Below, in pieces: positions 1-7,887 of a stretch of 64,000 bases of DNA. The position numbers and the translations under genes were made by a program. This DNA is from an uncultured Succiniclasticum sp. (GTDB taxonomy: Bacteria > Bacillota > Negativicutes > Acidaminococcales > Acidaminococcaceae). Under the pieces are notes generated by a model. That model made no database searches and had not been told where the DNA came from. It saw nothing but the letters and a program-made list of their open reading frames with translations. Numbering within the stretch: position 1 is the first letter of the stretch; the number at the start of each line of letters is the position of its first letter. Where the stretch lies: positions 62,001 to 126,000 of the forward strand of contig UQUU01000003.1 of the NCBI GenBank assembly GCA_900544275.1, given 5' to 3'.

Positions 1-671
1 TGGTAGCGTATGGTTCTTATGCAAAAGAGGATACGGATTTAGGTAAGTCTATTAATCAAATTGAATTCTTTGATACACTGGCCGCATTTTTGGCCGGCGT
101 TATGATCATTCCCGCCGTCTTCACTTTTATGGGGCGGGAGGGGATGTCGGCTGGGCCGGCGTTGATGTTTATTTCTCTCCCCAAAGTATTTAACGCTATG
201 GGTGGAGCTGCCGGTATGATCATCGGACTGGTATTTTTTCTTATGGTATTTTTTGCCGCGCTGACTTCTGCGATTTCTGTGCAGGAGGCGATTGTGGCCA
301 GCTTTATGGACCGTTTTAGTTGGAGCCGTACAAAAACCACTTTTCTGATCGGGCTGTACGCGATTATCGGCGGCATTATCGTGTGCTTGGGTTATAACAT
401 TTTTTATTTTGAAATGCCTTTGCCTAATGGTGCGATAGCGCAGATCCTGGATTTGATGGATTATATCAGCAATGTGGTTATGATGCCATTGGTAGCGATA
501 GGAGAATGCCTGCTTATCGGCTGGTTTGTTGGTCCGGACTGGGTGATTAATGAAATTGAGCGGGGAAAATATAAATTCAGTCGGAAAAATATGTATGTTA
601 TTATGGTAAAATATATTACACCGGTTTTATTGTTTGTTTTATTCCTGCAGGCTTTTGGCGTATTTAATTAA
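1..671 (+). CDS. Sodium:neurotransmitter symporter (NSS/SNF) family transporter, C-terminal part
   Basis: The reading frame is open from the window edge (first full codon at position 3), so this is the last 222 residues of a longer gene. NSS proteins are inner-membrane Na+-coupled importers of amino acids or amines. The visible part begins with the family-typical AYGSYAKEDTDLGKS stretch that follows a transmembrane helix, and then has about five hydrophobic segments, roughly the second half of the 11-12 helix LeuT fold. The substrate cannot be read from this fragment. The next gene, a TRAP permease, starts 38 bp downstream with its own ribosome binding site, so co-transcription is possible. 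Confidence 0.85.
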   Translation, partial: VAYGSYAKEDTDLGKSINQIEFFDTLAAFLAGVMIIPAVFTFMGREGMSAGPALMFISLPKVFNAMGGAAGMIIGLVFFLMVFFAALTSAISVQEAIVASFMDRFSWSRTKTTFLIGLYAIIGGIIVCLGYNIFYFEMPLPNGAIAQILDLMDYISNVVMMPLVAIGECLLIGWFVGPDWVINEIERGKYKFSRKNMYVIMVKYITPVLLFVLFLQAFGVFN

Positions 672-709
672 TGCGCTTTACGGCTATGTAAGAAGAAGTT
701 GAGGTTTGT

Positions 710-2701
710 ATGATAGAAAAAACGCAACTCGGACAGGATAAAAACGACCTTCAGGGCATTCGGCCCGAGGAAAAGAAGTATTTGGATCGTAAGGCGCAGG
801 AGCTTCTGGAAGAAAAAGAGGCAGAGTCCAGAATGCGTACCTATCTTGGCCCTATGAGCAAGATTTTAACGGCATTGCTTTGCTTATGGACTGTTTTTCA
901 ACTGTACTTCACTACGATCGGGGCGATCAGCGCCATTAATCTGCGTGCGTTCCATTGTATTTTTCTGTTGCTGTTTACTTTTTTGCTTTTTCCCGGCTAT
1001 AAATCAGAAAAGCGGCTTCGCAGCTTGCCTCCCTGGCAGGATATTTTGTTAATTTTGCTGGGAACGGGATCCTTTGGTTATTTGATTGCCAATTTTACCC
1101 GCATTGCGCAAATGGGCGGCCGGGTCACGAATTTTGAAGTAGGGATTGCGGCAGTGGCCTTGTTGGTGGTGTTTGAGGCGGCACGCAGGGCTTCCGGTAA
1201 TCTGGCCATCTTAGCTTTACTTTTTTTAGGTTATAATTGGTTTGGCGAATTTTTGCCGGGGCTTTTGGGGCACAATGGTTTTACTTTAAAACGTGTGCTG
1301 GTGACGCAGTTTTGGGGGACACAGGGGCTTTTAGGGACCGGTATCGGCGTGTCTGCTACGTATATCTTCCTTTTTGTCGTATTCGGTGCCTTTTTAAAGC
1401 ATAGCGGTTTTTCAAAATTTATTAATGATTTTTCTTTAACATTAGTAGGTCAGACACCCGGCGGGCCGGCTAAAGTGGCAGTAGTAGCCTCGGCTCTTAT
1501 GGGTATGATCAACGGTTCGGCGATTGCCAATGTGGCTACCACGGGAACCATTACGATCCCGCTTATGAAGCGGACCGGCTATAAGAAAGAGTTTGCCGGA
1601 GCGGTAGAGGCGGTGGCGTCTACCGGCGGACAGTTTTGTCCGCCGATCATGGGTGCGGTTGGTTTCGTTATGGCCGAGTTTTTGAACTTGAGCTATACGA
1701 AGGTCATGCTGGCTTCTATTGTACCTGCTTTTTTATATTATCTGGGGCTTTTAATGGCAGTCCATTTTGAGGCCAAACGTTTGGGCCTGTCGGGTCTTGC
1801 CAAAGAGAATATTCCGGATGCCATGAAAGTGGTGCGGGAGCAAGGTCATTTGGTGTTGCCATTGGCTGCGCTGATTACGCTGATGTTTATTGGTTATACG
1901 CCGTTATACTCCGCTGTAATTTCGATTTTTATTACCATCGCGGCCAGCTGGCTGCGTAAAGATACCCGGATGACGGGGGCCAAGATTATTGCGGCCATGG
2001 TGGAAGGATCTAAAGGGGCCATTTCTGTCGGAGTGTGCTGTGTCATCATCGGTGTGATTATCGGGACGGTGACCTTGACCAGTATGGGTCTGAACATGGG
2101 GTATCTTATCCTGAATGTGATCAACAACGATAATATTTATATTACCGGTTTTTTGGTCATGGTGATGTCTACTGTTTTGGGGATGGGAGTGCCCGGCGTA
2201 GCGGCTTATGTAATTGTGCAGGCCGTAGCTGTGCCGGTTTTAATCAAGGCCGGTGTGCTGCCGTTGATTGCGCACTTGTTTTGTTTGATTTATGCCTGCC
2301 TGTCGAATATTACGCCTCCGGTTGCCATGAGCGCTTATGTGGCCGCCGGAATTGCCGGTTCTGATCAGACGAAAACGGGACTCTGGGCAGTACGCCTGGG
2401 ATTAGTCGGTTTTATTATTCCCTTTTTCTTTTTAAATAACCCGGTGCTGTTAGTGGGGGTCGACCCGCAGGCATCTTTTTCATCCAGTTTGTGGGCCATA
2501 GTTACCGCTTCCGTAGGGACGGTGGTATTGGTCGCAGGTTTAGAAGGATGGCTTCTACAACGCTGTAATGTTTTGGAGCGTATCGTCTTGATTGCAGCGG
2601 CCCCTGCCATGCTGTACCCCGGCGTCATATCGGATTTTGCCGGACTGATTTGTCTCCTGGCAGTAGGGATCACTCAGTTTATCCGCCGGCGTAAAAACTG
2701 A
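710..2701 (+). CDS. TRAP transporter fused permease, 4TM/12TM type
   Basis: A 663-residue inner-membrane protein combining the small (DctQ-like) and large (DctM-like) TRAP permease subunits, as is usual for TAXI-type systems. Residues 1-50 are charged and cytoplasmic, followed by many hydrophobic segments. The conserved GMGVPGVAAYVIVQA motif of the large subunit lies near residue 490, and GTITIPLMKRTGY near 280 is also characteristic. It moves an organic acid or amino acid with a cation, taking it from the periplasmic binding protein encoded 42 bp downstream. The start is supported by GAGG about 6 bases upstream of ATG. Substrate unknown. Confidence 0.93.
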   Translation: MIEKTQLGQDKNDLQGIRPEEKKYLDRKAQELLEEKEAESRMRTYLGPMSKILTALLCLWTVFQLYFTTIGAISAINLRAFHCIFLLLFTFLLFPGYKSEKRLRSLPPWQDILLILLGTGSFGYLIANFTRIAQMGGRVTNFEVGIAAVALLVVFEAARRASGNLAILALLFLGYNWFGEFLPGLLGHNGFTLKRVLVTQFWGTQGLLGTGIGVSATYIFLFVVFGAFLKHSGFSKFINDFSLTLVGQTPGGPAKVAVVASALMGMINGSAIANVATTGTITIPLMKRTGYKKEFAGAVEAVASTGGQFCPPIMGAVGFVMAEFLNLSYTKVMLASIVPAFLYYLGLLMAVHFEAKRLGLSGLAKENIPDAMKVVREQGHLVLPLAALITLMFIGYTPLYSAVISIFITIAASWLRKDTRMTGAKIIAAMVEGSKGAISVGVCCVIIGVIIGTVTLTSMGLNMGYLILNVINNDNIYITGFLVMVMSTVLGMGVPGVAAYVIVQAVAVPVLIKAGVLPLIAHLFCLIYACLSNITPPVAMSAYVAAGIAGSDQTKTGLWAVRLGLVGFIIPFFFLNNPVLLVGVDPQASFSSSLWAIVTASVGTVVLVAGLEGWLLQRCNVLERIVLIAAAPAMLYPGVISDFAGLICLLAVGITQFIRRRKN

Positions 2702-2743
2702 ACGCCCGGCAAAAACATATATTTTTTAAGGGGGTATAATGCA

Positions 2744-3754
2744 ATGAAAAAAAGTTGGAAGCGTATTTTAAGTGCGGCGTTGGCTGCTGTTCTCATGGTT
2801 TCTGCCGTAGCCGGCTGCGGCGGAGAAAAGAAAGCGGAGACACCTAAGCCGGCCGCAACGACCGGTGAAAAGGTGAAAATCAATTTTCCGACAGCTTCTG
2901 CTTCGGGCGCATTGTACGCAGTGGGGGCGGCAATCACGAATACCTGGAATAAAACGGTGCCCGGTATCAGTGCATCCAGCCAGGCTTCGGCCGGTGGAAT
3001 CGCTAATTTGAATATGGTGGCCGAAAGCGAAGCGCAGGTTTCCATTGCGATCAGCAGCAATGCTTATCAGTGCCTTAATGGAACTGACAGCTTTAAGGAT
3101 CACGGTTATAAAGATTTGAAAGCGATTGCAGGCTTATATTTGAATCCGAATCAGGTCGTTGTGACGAATAAATCGGGCATTACTTCTCTGGAAGGGGTAA
3201 AAGGGAAACACTTTGCGGTTGCTTCTGCCGGTTCTTCTGTGTATAACGAATGCATGGTACATTTTACCGCAGCGGGTCTGAAATTTCCGGATGAGATAAA
3301 AGCGGAATATATTAATTTTGGCGGCGCGGCAGATATGCTGCAAAATGGCACGCTTGATGGTGCCTGGATCATGTCCGGTGCGCCTGCTTCTGCGGTGTCT
3401 CAGGCTTTGACGGCAAATTGCCGGTTGTTGAATATCAGCGACGATGTCATCAAGAAATTGCAGGAACAATATCCCTGGTATGTCAAATATACAATTCCTG
3501 CCGGAACCTATCCCAACCAAAAAGAGGCAGTGAACACTTCCGCTATTAAAATGGTGATGTTCTGCCGGGGCGATTTGAAAGAAGATACTGTATATCAGCT
3601 GACGAAATCTTTCTGGACCAATATTGAAGAACTGGGCAAATCCCAGAAAAACCTGAAAGGCCTTAAACCGGAAGATGCGGTAAAAGATATTGCTAAACTG
3701 CCCTTGCATCCGGGCGCGGTAAAATATTACAAAGAAATCGGCGTGCTGAAATAA
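2744..3754 (+). CDS. TAXI-family TRAP transporter solute-binding lipoprotein
   Basis: A 336-residue exported binding protein. The N-terminus has a basic start, a hydrophobic stretch and a lipobox ending at Cys25 (AVAGC), so it is probably a membrane-anchored lipoprotein. The mature part has TAXI-family features: PTASASGALYAVGAAI near the start, a central GAADMLQNGTLDGAW segment and a C-terminal LPLHPGAVKYYKEIG, which is typical of this family. It delivers substrate to the fused permease encoded just upstream. The start codon is preceded by AAGGGGG. An intrinsic terminator follows within 25 bp, so this gene ends the transport operon. Confidence 0.92.
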   Translation: MKKSWKRILSAALAAVLMVSAVAGCGGEKKAETPKPAATTGEKVKINFPTASASGALYAVGAAITNTWNKTVPGISASSQASAGGIANLNMVAESEAQVSIAISSNAYQCLNGTDSFKDHGYKDLKAIAGLYLNPNQVVVTNKSGITSLEGVKGKHFAVASAGSSVYNECMVHFTAAGLKFPDEIKAEYINFGGAADMLQNGTLDGAWIMSGAPASAVSQALTANCRLLNISDDVIKKLQEQYPWYVKYTIPAGTYPNQKEAVNTSAIKMVMFCRGDLKEDTVYQLTKSFWTNIEELGKSQKNLKGLKPEDAVKDIAKLPLHPGAVKYYKEIGVLK

Positions 3755-3777
3755 AGCTCGCGAACAGGACAACGAAA

Positions 3778-3807
3778 GCCCGGGTACAATGTTGTATCCG
3801 GGCGTTT
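3778..3807 (+). terminator. Intrinsic terminator after the TRAP-TAXI operon
   Basis: The inverted repeat GCCCGGGTACAA / TTGTATCCGGGC (one G-T pair) is followed by GTTTT. It lies 24 bp after the TAXI binding-protein stop and directly before the ribosome binding site of the next gene. Confidence 0.8.
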
Positions 3808-3823
3808 TAAAAGAGGTGATACT

Positions 3824-4711
3824 ATGTCGGAGGACTGGCGTTTTAAAGGCATAAGCCTGGCTGCCGCAGGCTCCGTTTTGTGGGGCGCTTCCGGCATTGC
3901 GGGGCAATACATTCTGGTGGAAAGGGGGATTTCACCGGAGTGGCTCACTTGTACACGCCTCATCTGTGCGGGGGCAATACTTTTGTTGATTGATTGGTTG
4001 TTTTCCGGACAAAGCATCTTTTCTATCTGGAAAGCGGCAAGAGACCGTTGGCCCTTGCTTGCGTTTGCCTTGTTGGGTATGTTGGGAACGCAATATACTT
4101 ATTTTGCTGCTATAAAGTTTAGTAATGCAGCGGTAGCCACTATATTACAATACCTGATGCCGGTTATTATTGTGGGTTGGCTCTGTGTCTCAGAGGGTCG
4201 CTTGCCTTATCGGCGCGAGATATTCTGTGCCGTTTTTGCTGTTCTGGGTACTGTTCTTTTGGTAACCGGCGGTAATTGGGGGCATTTGTCGATTTCTGCT
4301 GCAGCACTGTGTTGGGGTCTTTTATCTGCCTTTTGCGCTTCTTTTTACACCGTGCAGCCGGTACGAATGATTGCCAAGTGGCGCGCGTCTTTAGTCGTGG
4401 GTTGGGGAATGCTGGCCGGCGGAATTTGTTTCCTGCCCTTTGCGCAGCCCTGGGCTTATACAGTTCCCTGGGATATTGGCTTGGCGCTAAGCTACGCATT
4501 TGTTATTTTATTAGGTACGGTCTTTTCTTTTTGGGCCTATATTGCCAGCGTAAAGTATATCAGGCCGGCGGAGACCAGTATTATTGGCGCTTTGGAGCCT
4601 CTGTCCTCCATTCTTTTTTCATTCCTGGTTTTCCACATGGCCTTTGGGTCCGTGGAACTGATAGGGATGTTTTTAATTATTCTGGCTGTTTATATCGTTT
4701 CTCGCCCTTGA
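3824..4711 (+). CDS. EamA/DMT-superfamily transporter
   Basis: A 295-residue protein with about ten hydrophobic segments arranged as two EamA repeats. The first repeat has GSVLWGASGIAGQY and the second ends with the family-typical PAETSIIGALEPLSSILFSF. DMT-family members are inner-membrane exporters or importers of small metabolites, often amino acids. AAGAGGTGA lies 6 bases before ATG. It follows a terminator, so it may have its own promoter or be expressed by read-through. No substrate can be inferred. Confidence 0.88.
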   Translation: MSEDWRFKGISLAAAGSVLWGASGIAGQYILVERGISPEWLTCTRLICAGAILLLIDWLFSGQSIFSIWKAARDRWPLLAFALLGMLGTQYTYFAAIKFSNAAVATILQYLMPVIIVGWLCVSEGRLPYRREIFCAVFAVLGTVLLVTGGNWGHLSISAAALCWGLLSAFCASFYTVQPVRMIAKWRASLVVGWGMLAGGICFLPFAQPWAYTVPWDIGLALSYAFVILLGTVFSFWAYIASVKYIRPAETSIIGALEPLSSILFSFLVFHMAFGSVELIGMFLIILAVYIVSRP

Positions 4712-4809
4712 ATTTGAAGGAGAGCCGTAAGTGAATAAAGGAACTTCCGTGCCTTTTCGCTACAGTATCCGGCGGCTGCTCTGGGGGAGATAGGGGCTTG
4801 GTTACATGC

Positions 4810-4837
4810 TTTATTAATTAAACGTTTAATTAATAAA
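4810..4837. repeat. Perfect 28-bp AT-rich palindrome
   Basis: The half-site TTTATTAATTAAAC is followed directly by its exact reverse complement with no spacer, centred on CG at 4823/4824. It could be an operator for a dimeric regulator or a cruciform-prone element. No T-run follows, so it is not an obvious terminator. Confidence 0.8.
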
Positions 4838-4961
4838 TAAGTTAGGCCAGGCAGGAATTAACGGAACCTTGTATTTTTGAATGTACCTTTACGCATCATA
4901 TATAGGTGATTCAAGGGTATCTTCTAACGTGGCAGCTTATCATTCATTATTTATCATTTAT

Positions 4962-5005
4962 GAAACAGGGACTACGAAGCAGGTACCGTGAAACAGGGTA
5001 CCGTG
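4962..5005. repeat. Short direct repeats
   Basis: GAAACAGGG occurs at 4962-4970 and again at 4990-4998, and GGTACCGTG occurs at 4982-4990 and 4997-5005. They sit just upstream of the gpx-side terminator. No function is evident. Confidence 0.6.
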
Positions 5006-5016
5006 TGCAAAATGAA

Positions 5017-5038
5017 ACCGCCCGTTTTCACGGGCGGT
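5017..5038 (-). terminator. Candidate terminator of the trxB-grx-gpx operon
   Basis: A 9-bp perfect stem ACCGCCCGT / ACGGGCGGT with a four-base loop lies 35 bp beyond the gpx stop. On the minus strand it is followed by TTCATTTT, a moderate U-tract. Confidence 0.6.
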
Positions 5039-5072
5039 GACGATTCTTTAAACTATAGGTTGATACTCCGGC

Positions 5073-5618
5073 TCATAACAGCTTTTCAATATCTGCACCA
5101 ATGGTTGCGGGCAGAGTCGTGGGCTCAAAACGTTTTACGATATTTCCGTCCCGATCGATCAGGAACTTAGTGAAGTTCCATTTGATCCCATCGCCCACAA
5201 GGTATTCAGGCAGTTTTGTTTTTAAAAGGTTCATTAATGGTGCGGTAATGGGATGTTTTTCATCAAATCCTTCGAATTTGGTTTGCTCGGTCAGATATTT
5301 AAATAAAGGCTGCGCTGTTTCACCGCGGACATCGCCTTTTCCGAATATGCGGAAGGTTACGCCATAGTTAAAGCGGCAGAACTGCTCGATTTCCTCATTG
5401 GTGCCGGGATCTTGTTCGGCAAATTGATTGCAGGGGAAACCTAAAATTTCTAACCCTTTGTCTTTATATTTTACATATAATTCCTGTAAATCTTTAAATT
5501 GAGGTGTAAAGCCACACTTGCTGGCCGTGTTCACGATCAGCAGGACTTTTCCCTTATACTCGGCTAACGTTGTTTCCTGGCCATCGCCGGTTTTGACCTT
5601 AAAATCATAAATACTCAT
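5073..5618 (-). CDS. Glutathione peroxidase family protein (Cys-type, probably thioredoxin-dependent)
   Basis: A 181-residue cytoplasmic peroxidase that reduces H2O2 and organic hydroperoxides. The peroxidatic residue is Cys35 in NTASKCGFT, where selenoprotein homologues have Sec. The second motif [13 protein letters not shown] carries Cys63 and catalytic Gln69, and [10 protein letters not shown] carries the conserved Trp. Cys81 in the [10 protein letters not shown] segment matches the resolving Cys of thioredoxin-dependent members. It is the last gene of a minus-strand operon with a glutaredoxin-like protein and a thioredoxin reductase, which fits a complete NAD(P)H-driven peroxide reduction chain. 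Confidence 0.95.
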   Translation of the reverse strand: MSIYDFKVKTGDGQETTLAEYKGKVLLIVNTASKCGFTPQFKDLQELYVKYKDKGLEILGFPCNQFAEQDPGTNEEIEQFCRFNYGVTFRIFGKGDVRGETAQPLFKYLTEQTKFEGFDEKHPITAPLMNLLKTKLPEYLVGDGIKWNFTKFLIDRDGNIVKRFEPTTLPATIGADIEKLL

Positions 5619-5667
5619 TTTTCAGCTCCTTTTCCAACACGTTTCCACAGGGTACGGTAAATTTACA

Positions 5668-5898
5668 TTATAAACCTAATAACGCGTCCAATTTTGCTTT
5701 ATCAAAGCTTACGACAAAATCCTTGCCGTTTGCCGTTGTAACAGGAACGACCAGGTCGCCGGAAATTTTCAGGCACTCATCTCTGTCAGCTTCGCTTAAT
5801 TCGATATTGTGTTCTTCGTAAGCTACATTTTTCGATTTTAAATATTTTTTTACTTTGTCACACCAGGGGCAGGTCGTGATTGAATAAACTTTTACCAT
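5668..5898 (-). CDS. Glutaredoxin-like/NrdH-like redoxin
   Basis: A 76-residue thioredoxin-fold protein. The active site is CPWC at residues 10-13 in YSITTCPWCDKVKKYL, and the family's cis-Pro region is VVPVTT. I chose the ATG at 5898 because AAGGAGG lies 8 bases upstream. A longer frame starting at 5940 would place that site inside the gene. It sits between trxB and gpx, so it may carry electrons from the reductase to the peroxidase. Whether it works as a glutaredoxin or is reduced directly by thioredoxin reductase cannot be told from sequence. Confidence 0.88.
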   Translation of the reverse strand: MVKVYSITTCPWCDKVKKYLKSKNVAYEEHNIELSEADRDECLKISGDLVVPVTTANGKDFVVSFDKAKLDALLGL

Positions 5899-5972
5899 AA
5901 TTTTTTCCTCCTTATTTACTAAAAAGATAGGGTAAATCAAACTCCCAAAGTAGGGGGCATTAACACAATTTT

Positions 5973-6908
5973 TCAGCTTTCTTTCAGCTTGACTAAATAC
6001 TGCTCGGCTAAAAGCGCGGCAGTTGTTCCATCTGCGGCAGCCGTAGTAAGTTGCCGAATTGCCTTGATTCTGACATCGCCTGCAGCGAATACGCCCGGAA
6101 GATTTGTTTTACAATCCTCACCGGCGATAATGCGTCCATTTTCATCCATATCCAATTGACCTTTAAACAGGCTTGTGTTAGGGATGACGCCGATATTGAC
6201 AAAAATGCCGTCTACCGGGATTTCTTTTTCGGTACCGGTTGTTTTATCCAAAATTACTGCTGACTGTAAGGCTCCCTCACCGTGCAGTGCTTTGATTTCC
6301 GTATTCAGCATGATCGTAGCACTGGGGTTTTGTTTTAAGCGGTTTTGCGAGACAATGTCCGCCCTTAATTCCGAACGATGGATTAGCAGCAGTTTATCGG
6401 TATATTTTGTCAGGAATAAAGCTGCATCCACTGCAGCGTTACCGCCGCCCATCACCGCGATAATTTTATCCTGATACATGTGCCCATCGCACAATTCACA
6501 GTAATGTACGCCTTTGCCGGCGTATTTTGCTTCTTCCGGCAACGGGAGTTTGCGGCGGTTCATGCCGGAAGCTACGATTACCGCGTCGGCTTCGTAGAGA
6601 TAACTTTCCGTTTCGATAATTTTGGGAGATTTTGTCAAATCTACTTTCAAGATGGGGTCGAACTCGTCAACCTCCGCACCGAAGTGTTCAGCCTGCTGTT
6701 GCACCGTGGCAATTAAATCGCTTCCCTTTACTACCATATACCCCGGATAATTTTCAATACCCGTAGCGTTGGCTATCTGACCGCCGACTAACGCATTCTC
6801 TAAAACCAATACAGAAAGGTTCATCCGTCCGGCATAAAGAGCGGCGGTTAATCCTGCCATACCGGCGCCGATAATTATCATGTCCTTCTTTATTACTTCT
6901 TTGCCCAT
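5973..6908 (-). CDS. trxB: Thioredoxin reductase family flavoprotein
   Basis: A low-molecular-weight thioredoxin-disulfide reductase homologue of about 311 residues that passes electrons via FAD to a redox-active disulfide. The N-terminal FAD motif is IIGAGMAGL, the disulfide motif is CELCDG in the middle of the protein, and a second nucleotide motif MGGGNAAVD follows. The C-terminal FAD signature is GVFAAGDVR. The NADPH phosphate-binding motif usually reads HRRxxxR but here reads HRSELRA, so nucleotide preference may differ. ATG at 6908 is preferred because AGGAAG is 8 bases upstream; a GTG 9 bases earlier overlaps that site. It is the first gene of the trxB-grx-gpx operon. Confidence 0.92.
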   Translation of the reverse strand: MGKEVIKKDMIIIGAGMAGLTAALYAGRMNLSVLVLENALVGGQIANATGIENYPGYMVVKGSDLIATVQQQAEHFGAEVDEFDPILKVDLTKSPKIIETESYLYEADAVIVASGMNRRKLPLPEEAKYAGKGVHYCELCDGHMYQDKIIAVMGGGNAAVDAALFLTKYTDKLLLIHRSELRADIVSQNRLKQNPSATIMLNTEIKALHGEGALQSAVILDKTTGTEKEIPVDGIFVNIGVIPNTSLFKGQLDMDENGRIIAGEDCKTNLPGVFAAGDVRIKAIRQLTTAAADGTTAALLAEQYLVKLKES

Positions 6909-6929
6909 CGTTATCACTTCCTTTTAAAA

Positions 6930-6958
6930 GATTTTGAAAAATTAAATTTGACAAAATC
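6930..6958 (-). promoter_or_regulatory. Inverted repeat with OhrR-box-like core in the trxB leader
   Basis: GATTTTG and CAAAATC form a 7-bp inverted repeat flanking an AT-rich core. The core at 6937-6951 contains AATTAAATTT, which is also found in the candidate OhrR operator upstream of ohrR at 7632-7646. It lies just downstream of the predicted start of trxB transcription, which suits a repressor site. Confidence 0.45.
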
Positions 6959-6971
6959 TATTTTCCTGATA

Positions 6972-7000
6972 ATCATAGCAAGAAAGAGTTTTTTTGTCAA
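6972..7000 (-). promoter_or_regulatory. Promoter of the trxB-grx-gpx operon
   Basis: On the minus strand TTGACA (6995-7000) and TATGAT (6972-6977) are separated by exactly 17 bases, a near-consensus sigma-A promoter about 60 bases upstream of the trxB start. Confidence 0.8.
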
Positions 7001-7026
7001 GAAGAAATCACTTCGCCGGACCATTT

Positions 7027-7482
7027 TTATCTGTGCTCCAATATATCCATGAATTTATAGAGGGCATCATATAAAGCCTTTCTTTCCTCTTTGCTCATTT
7101 TTTCAGCGGAAGATGAGTCCATGCAGCAAGCCATTTGTTGCGGGATATGTTCTGCTTGTTTTTTTAATGCTTTTCCGCTCTCAGAAAGGTTAAGGATCAC
7201 GATTCTCTCATCTTCCGTTGATCGGGTGCGGGAAATGTAACCTGCAGTTTCAAGCTTTTTTAAAACTGGGGTCAACGTTCCGGAATCAAGGCGCAGTCGA
7301 TGTCCCAACTCTTTTATAGAAATCGTGTTTTCTTCCCACATGACCATCATAGCAATATATTGTGTGTAAGTGAGACCGATTTTGTCTAAAAAAGGTCTGT
7401 AGACGTTTACCACCTGGCGGGCACAGGCATAGAGCGGAAAACAAAGTTGATTTTTCAGGCGCAGCGGGTCTTTTTTATCCAT
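7027..7482 (-). CDS. ohrR: OhrR-type MarR-family peroxide-sensing repressor
   Basis: A 151-residue winged-helix regulator. It closely follows the OhrR pattern: LKNQLCFPLYACARQV with Cys14 at the position of the B. subtilis reactive Cys15, then LTYTQYIAMMVMWE and LDSGTLTPVLKKLE (DNA-recognition helix), and a DER wing motif. OhrR proteins repress organic-peroxide defence genes and release DNA when the Cys is oxidised. The ATG at 7482 has AAGGAG about 12 bases upstream; a longer frame to 7536 lacks support. It sits between the peroxide-reducing trxB operon and the divergent suf operon, both plausible targets. Confidence 0.9.
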   Translation of the reverse strand: MDKKDPLRLKNQLCFPLYACARQVVNVYRPFLDKIGLTYTQYIAMMVMWEENTISIKELGHRLRLDSGTLTPVLKKLETAGYISRTRSTEDERIVILNLSESGKALKKQAEHIPQQMACCMDSSSAEKMSKEERKALYDALYKFMDILEHR

Positions 7483-7519
7483 AATATAAAAACTCCTTGA
7501 AATACTTAAGTATACTTCG

Positions 7520-7558
7520 GCATATACTAGTGACACATATCACTGACATATACCACTG
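7520..7558 (-). repeat. Three tandem imperfect 13-bp repeats in the ohrR leader
   Basis: On the minus strand CAGTGGTATATGT, CAGTGATATGTGT and CACTAGTATATGC follow each other without gaps between the candidate ohrR promoter and its start codon. They could be regulator sites or simple repeat drift. Confidence 0.6.
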
Positions 7559-7631
7559 CTATATATCGTTATTTTTCAAACGACAAGTAATCTTTAAGGT
7601 TAATTACATTTTAAATCAAAAAAAGGTTTTA

Positions 7632-7646
7632 TACAATTAAATTTTA
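7632..7646. promoter_or_regulatory. Candidate OhrR operator
   Basis: TACAATTAAATTTTA is a near-palindrome (one mismatch to TACAATT-A-AATTGTA) and resembles published Bacillus OhrR boxes. On the minus strand it directly follows a weak promoter (TTGTCA at 7670-7675, 17 bases, TACATC at 7647-7652), so bound OhrR would block ohrR transcription. It lies upstream of the distal plus-strand promoter. Confidence 0.5.
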
Positions 7647-7668
7647 GATGTATTTTTTGTTTAACAGG

Positions 7669-7697
7669 TTGACAATTTTTTAATATGTGGATAAAAT
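7669..7697 (+). promoter_or_regulatory. Distal promoter candidate for the suf operon
   Basis: TTGACA (7669-7674) and TAAAAT (7692-7697) are spaced by 17 bases. The predicted leader to sufC would be about 185 bases. Confidence 0.6.
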
Positions 7698-7815
7698 AAG
7701 TATAAATCATACAGAAAAACTATGAATTGATGCACGAAAAAACAAAAGCAAAGGTTTAAAAAAATAATCGTAAAAAGCTGATAAAGTAAACTTCTCGGTC
7801 GTGTGTTCATGGTGT

Positions 7816-7844
7816 TTGAAACTGCGTAATTTCCGTGGTATTAT
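7816..7844 (+). promoter_or_regulatory. Proximal promoter candidate for the suf operon
   Basis: TTGAAA (7816-7821) and TATTAT (7839-7844) are spaced by 17 bases and lie about 45 bases before the sufC start. Confidence 0.65.
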
Positions 7845-7887
7845 ATAGTAGTAAATTGTGACAAAGAAGCAATAAGGGGTGCGTATT

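Larger units (their letters stand above)
4712..5016. other. Intergenic region without a gene
   Basis: Between the EamA gene and the convergent gpx operon there is no convincing coding frame. The interval holds a 28-bp palindrome (4810-4837) and short direct repeats near its right end. The candidate gpx terminator follows immediately at 5017. Confidence 0.6.
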
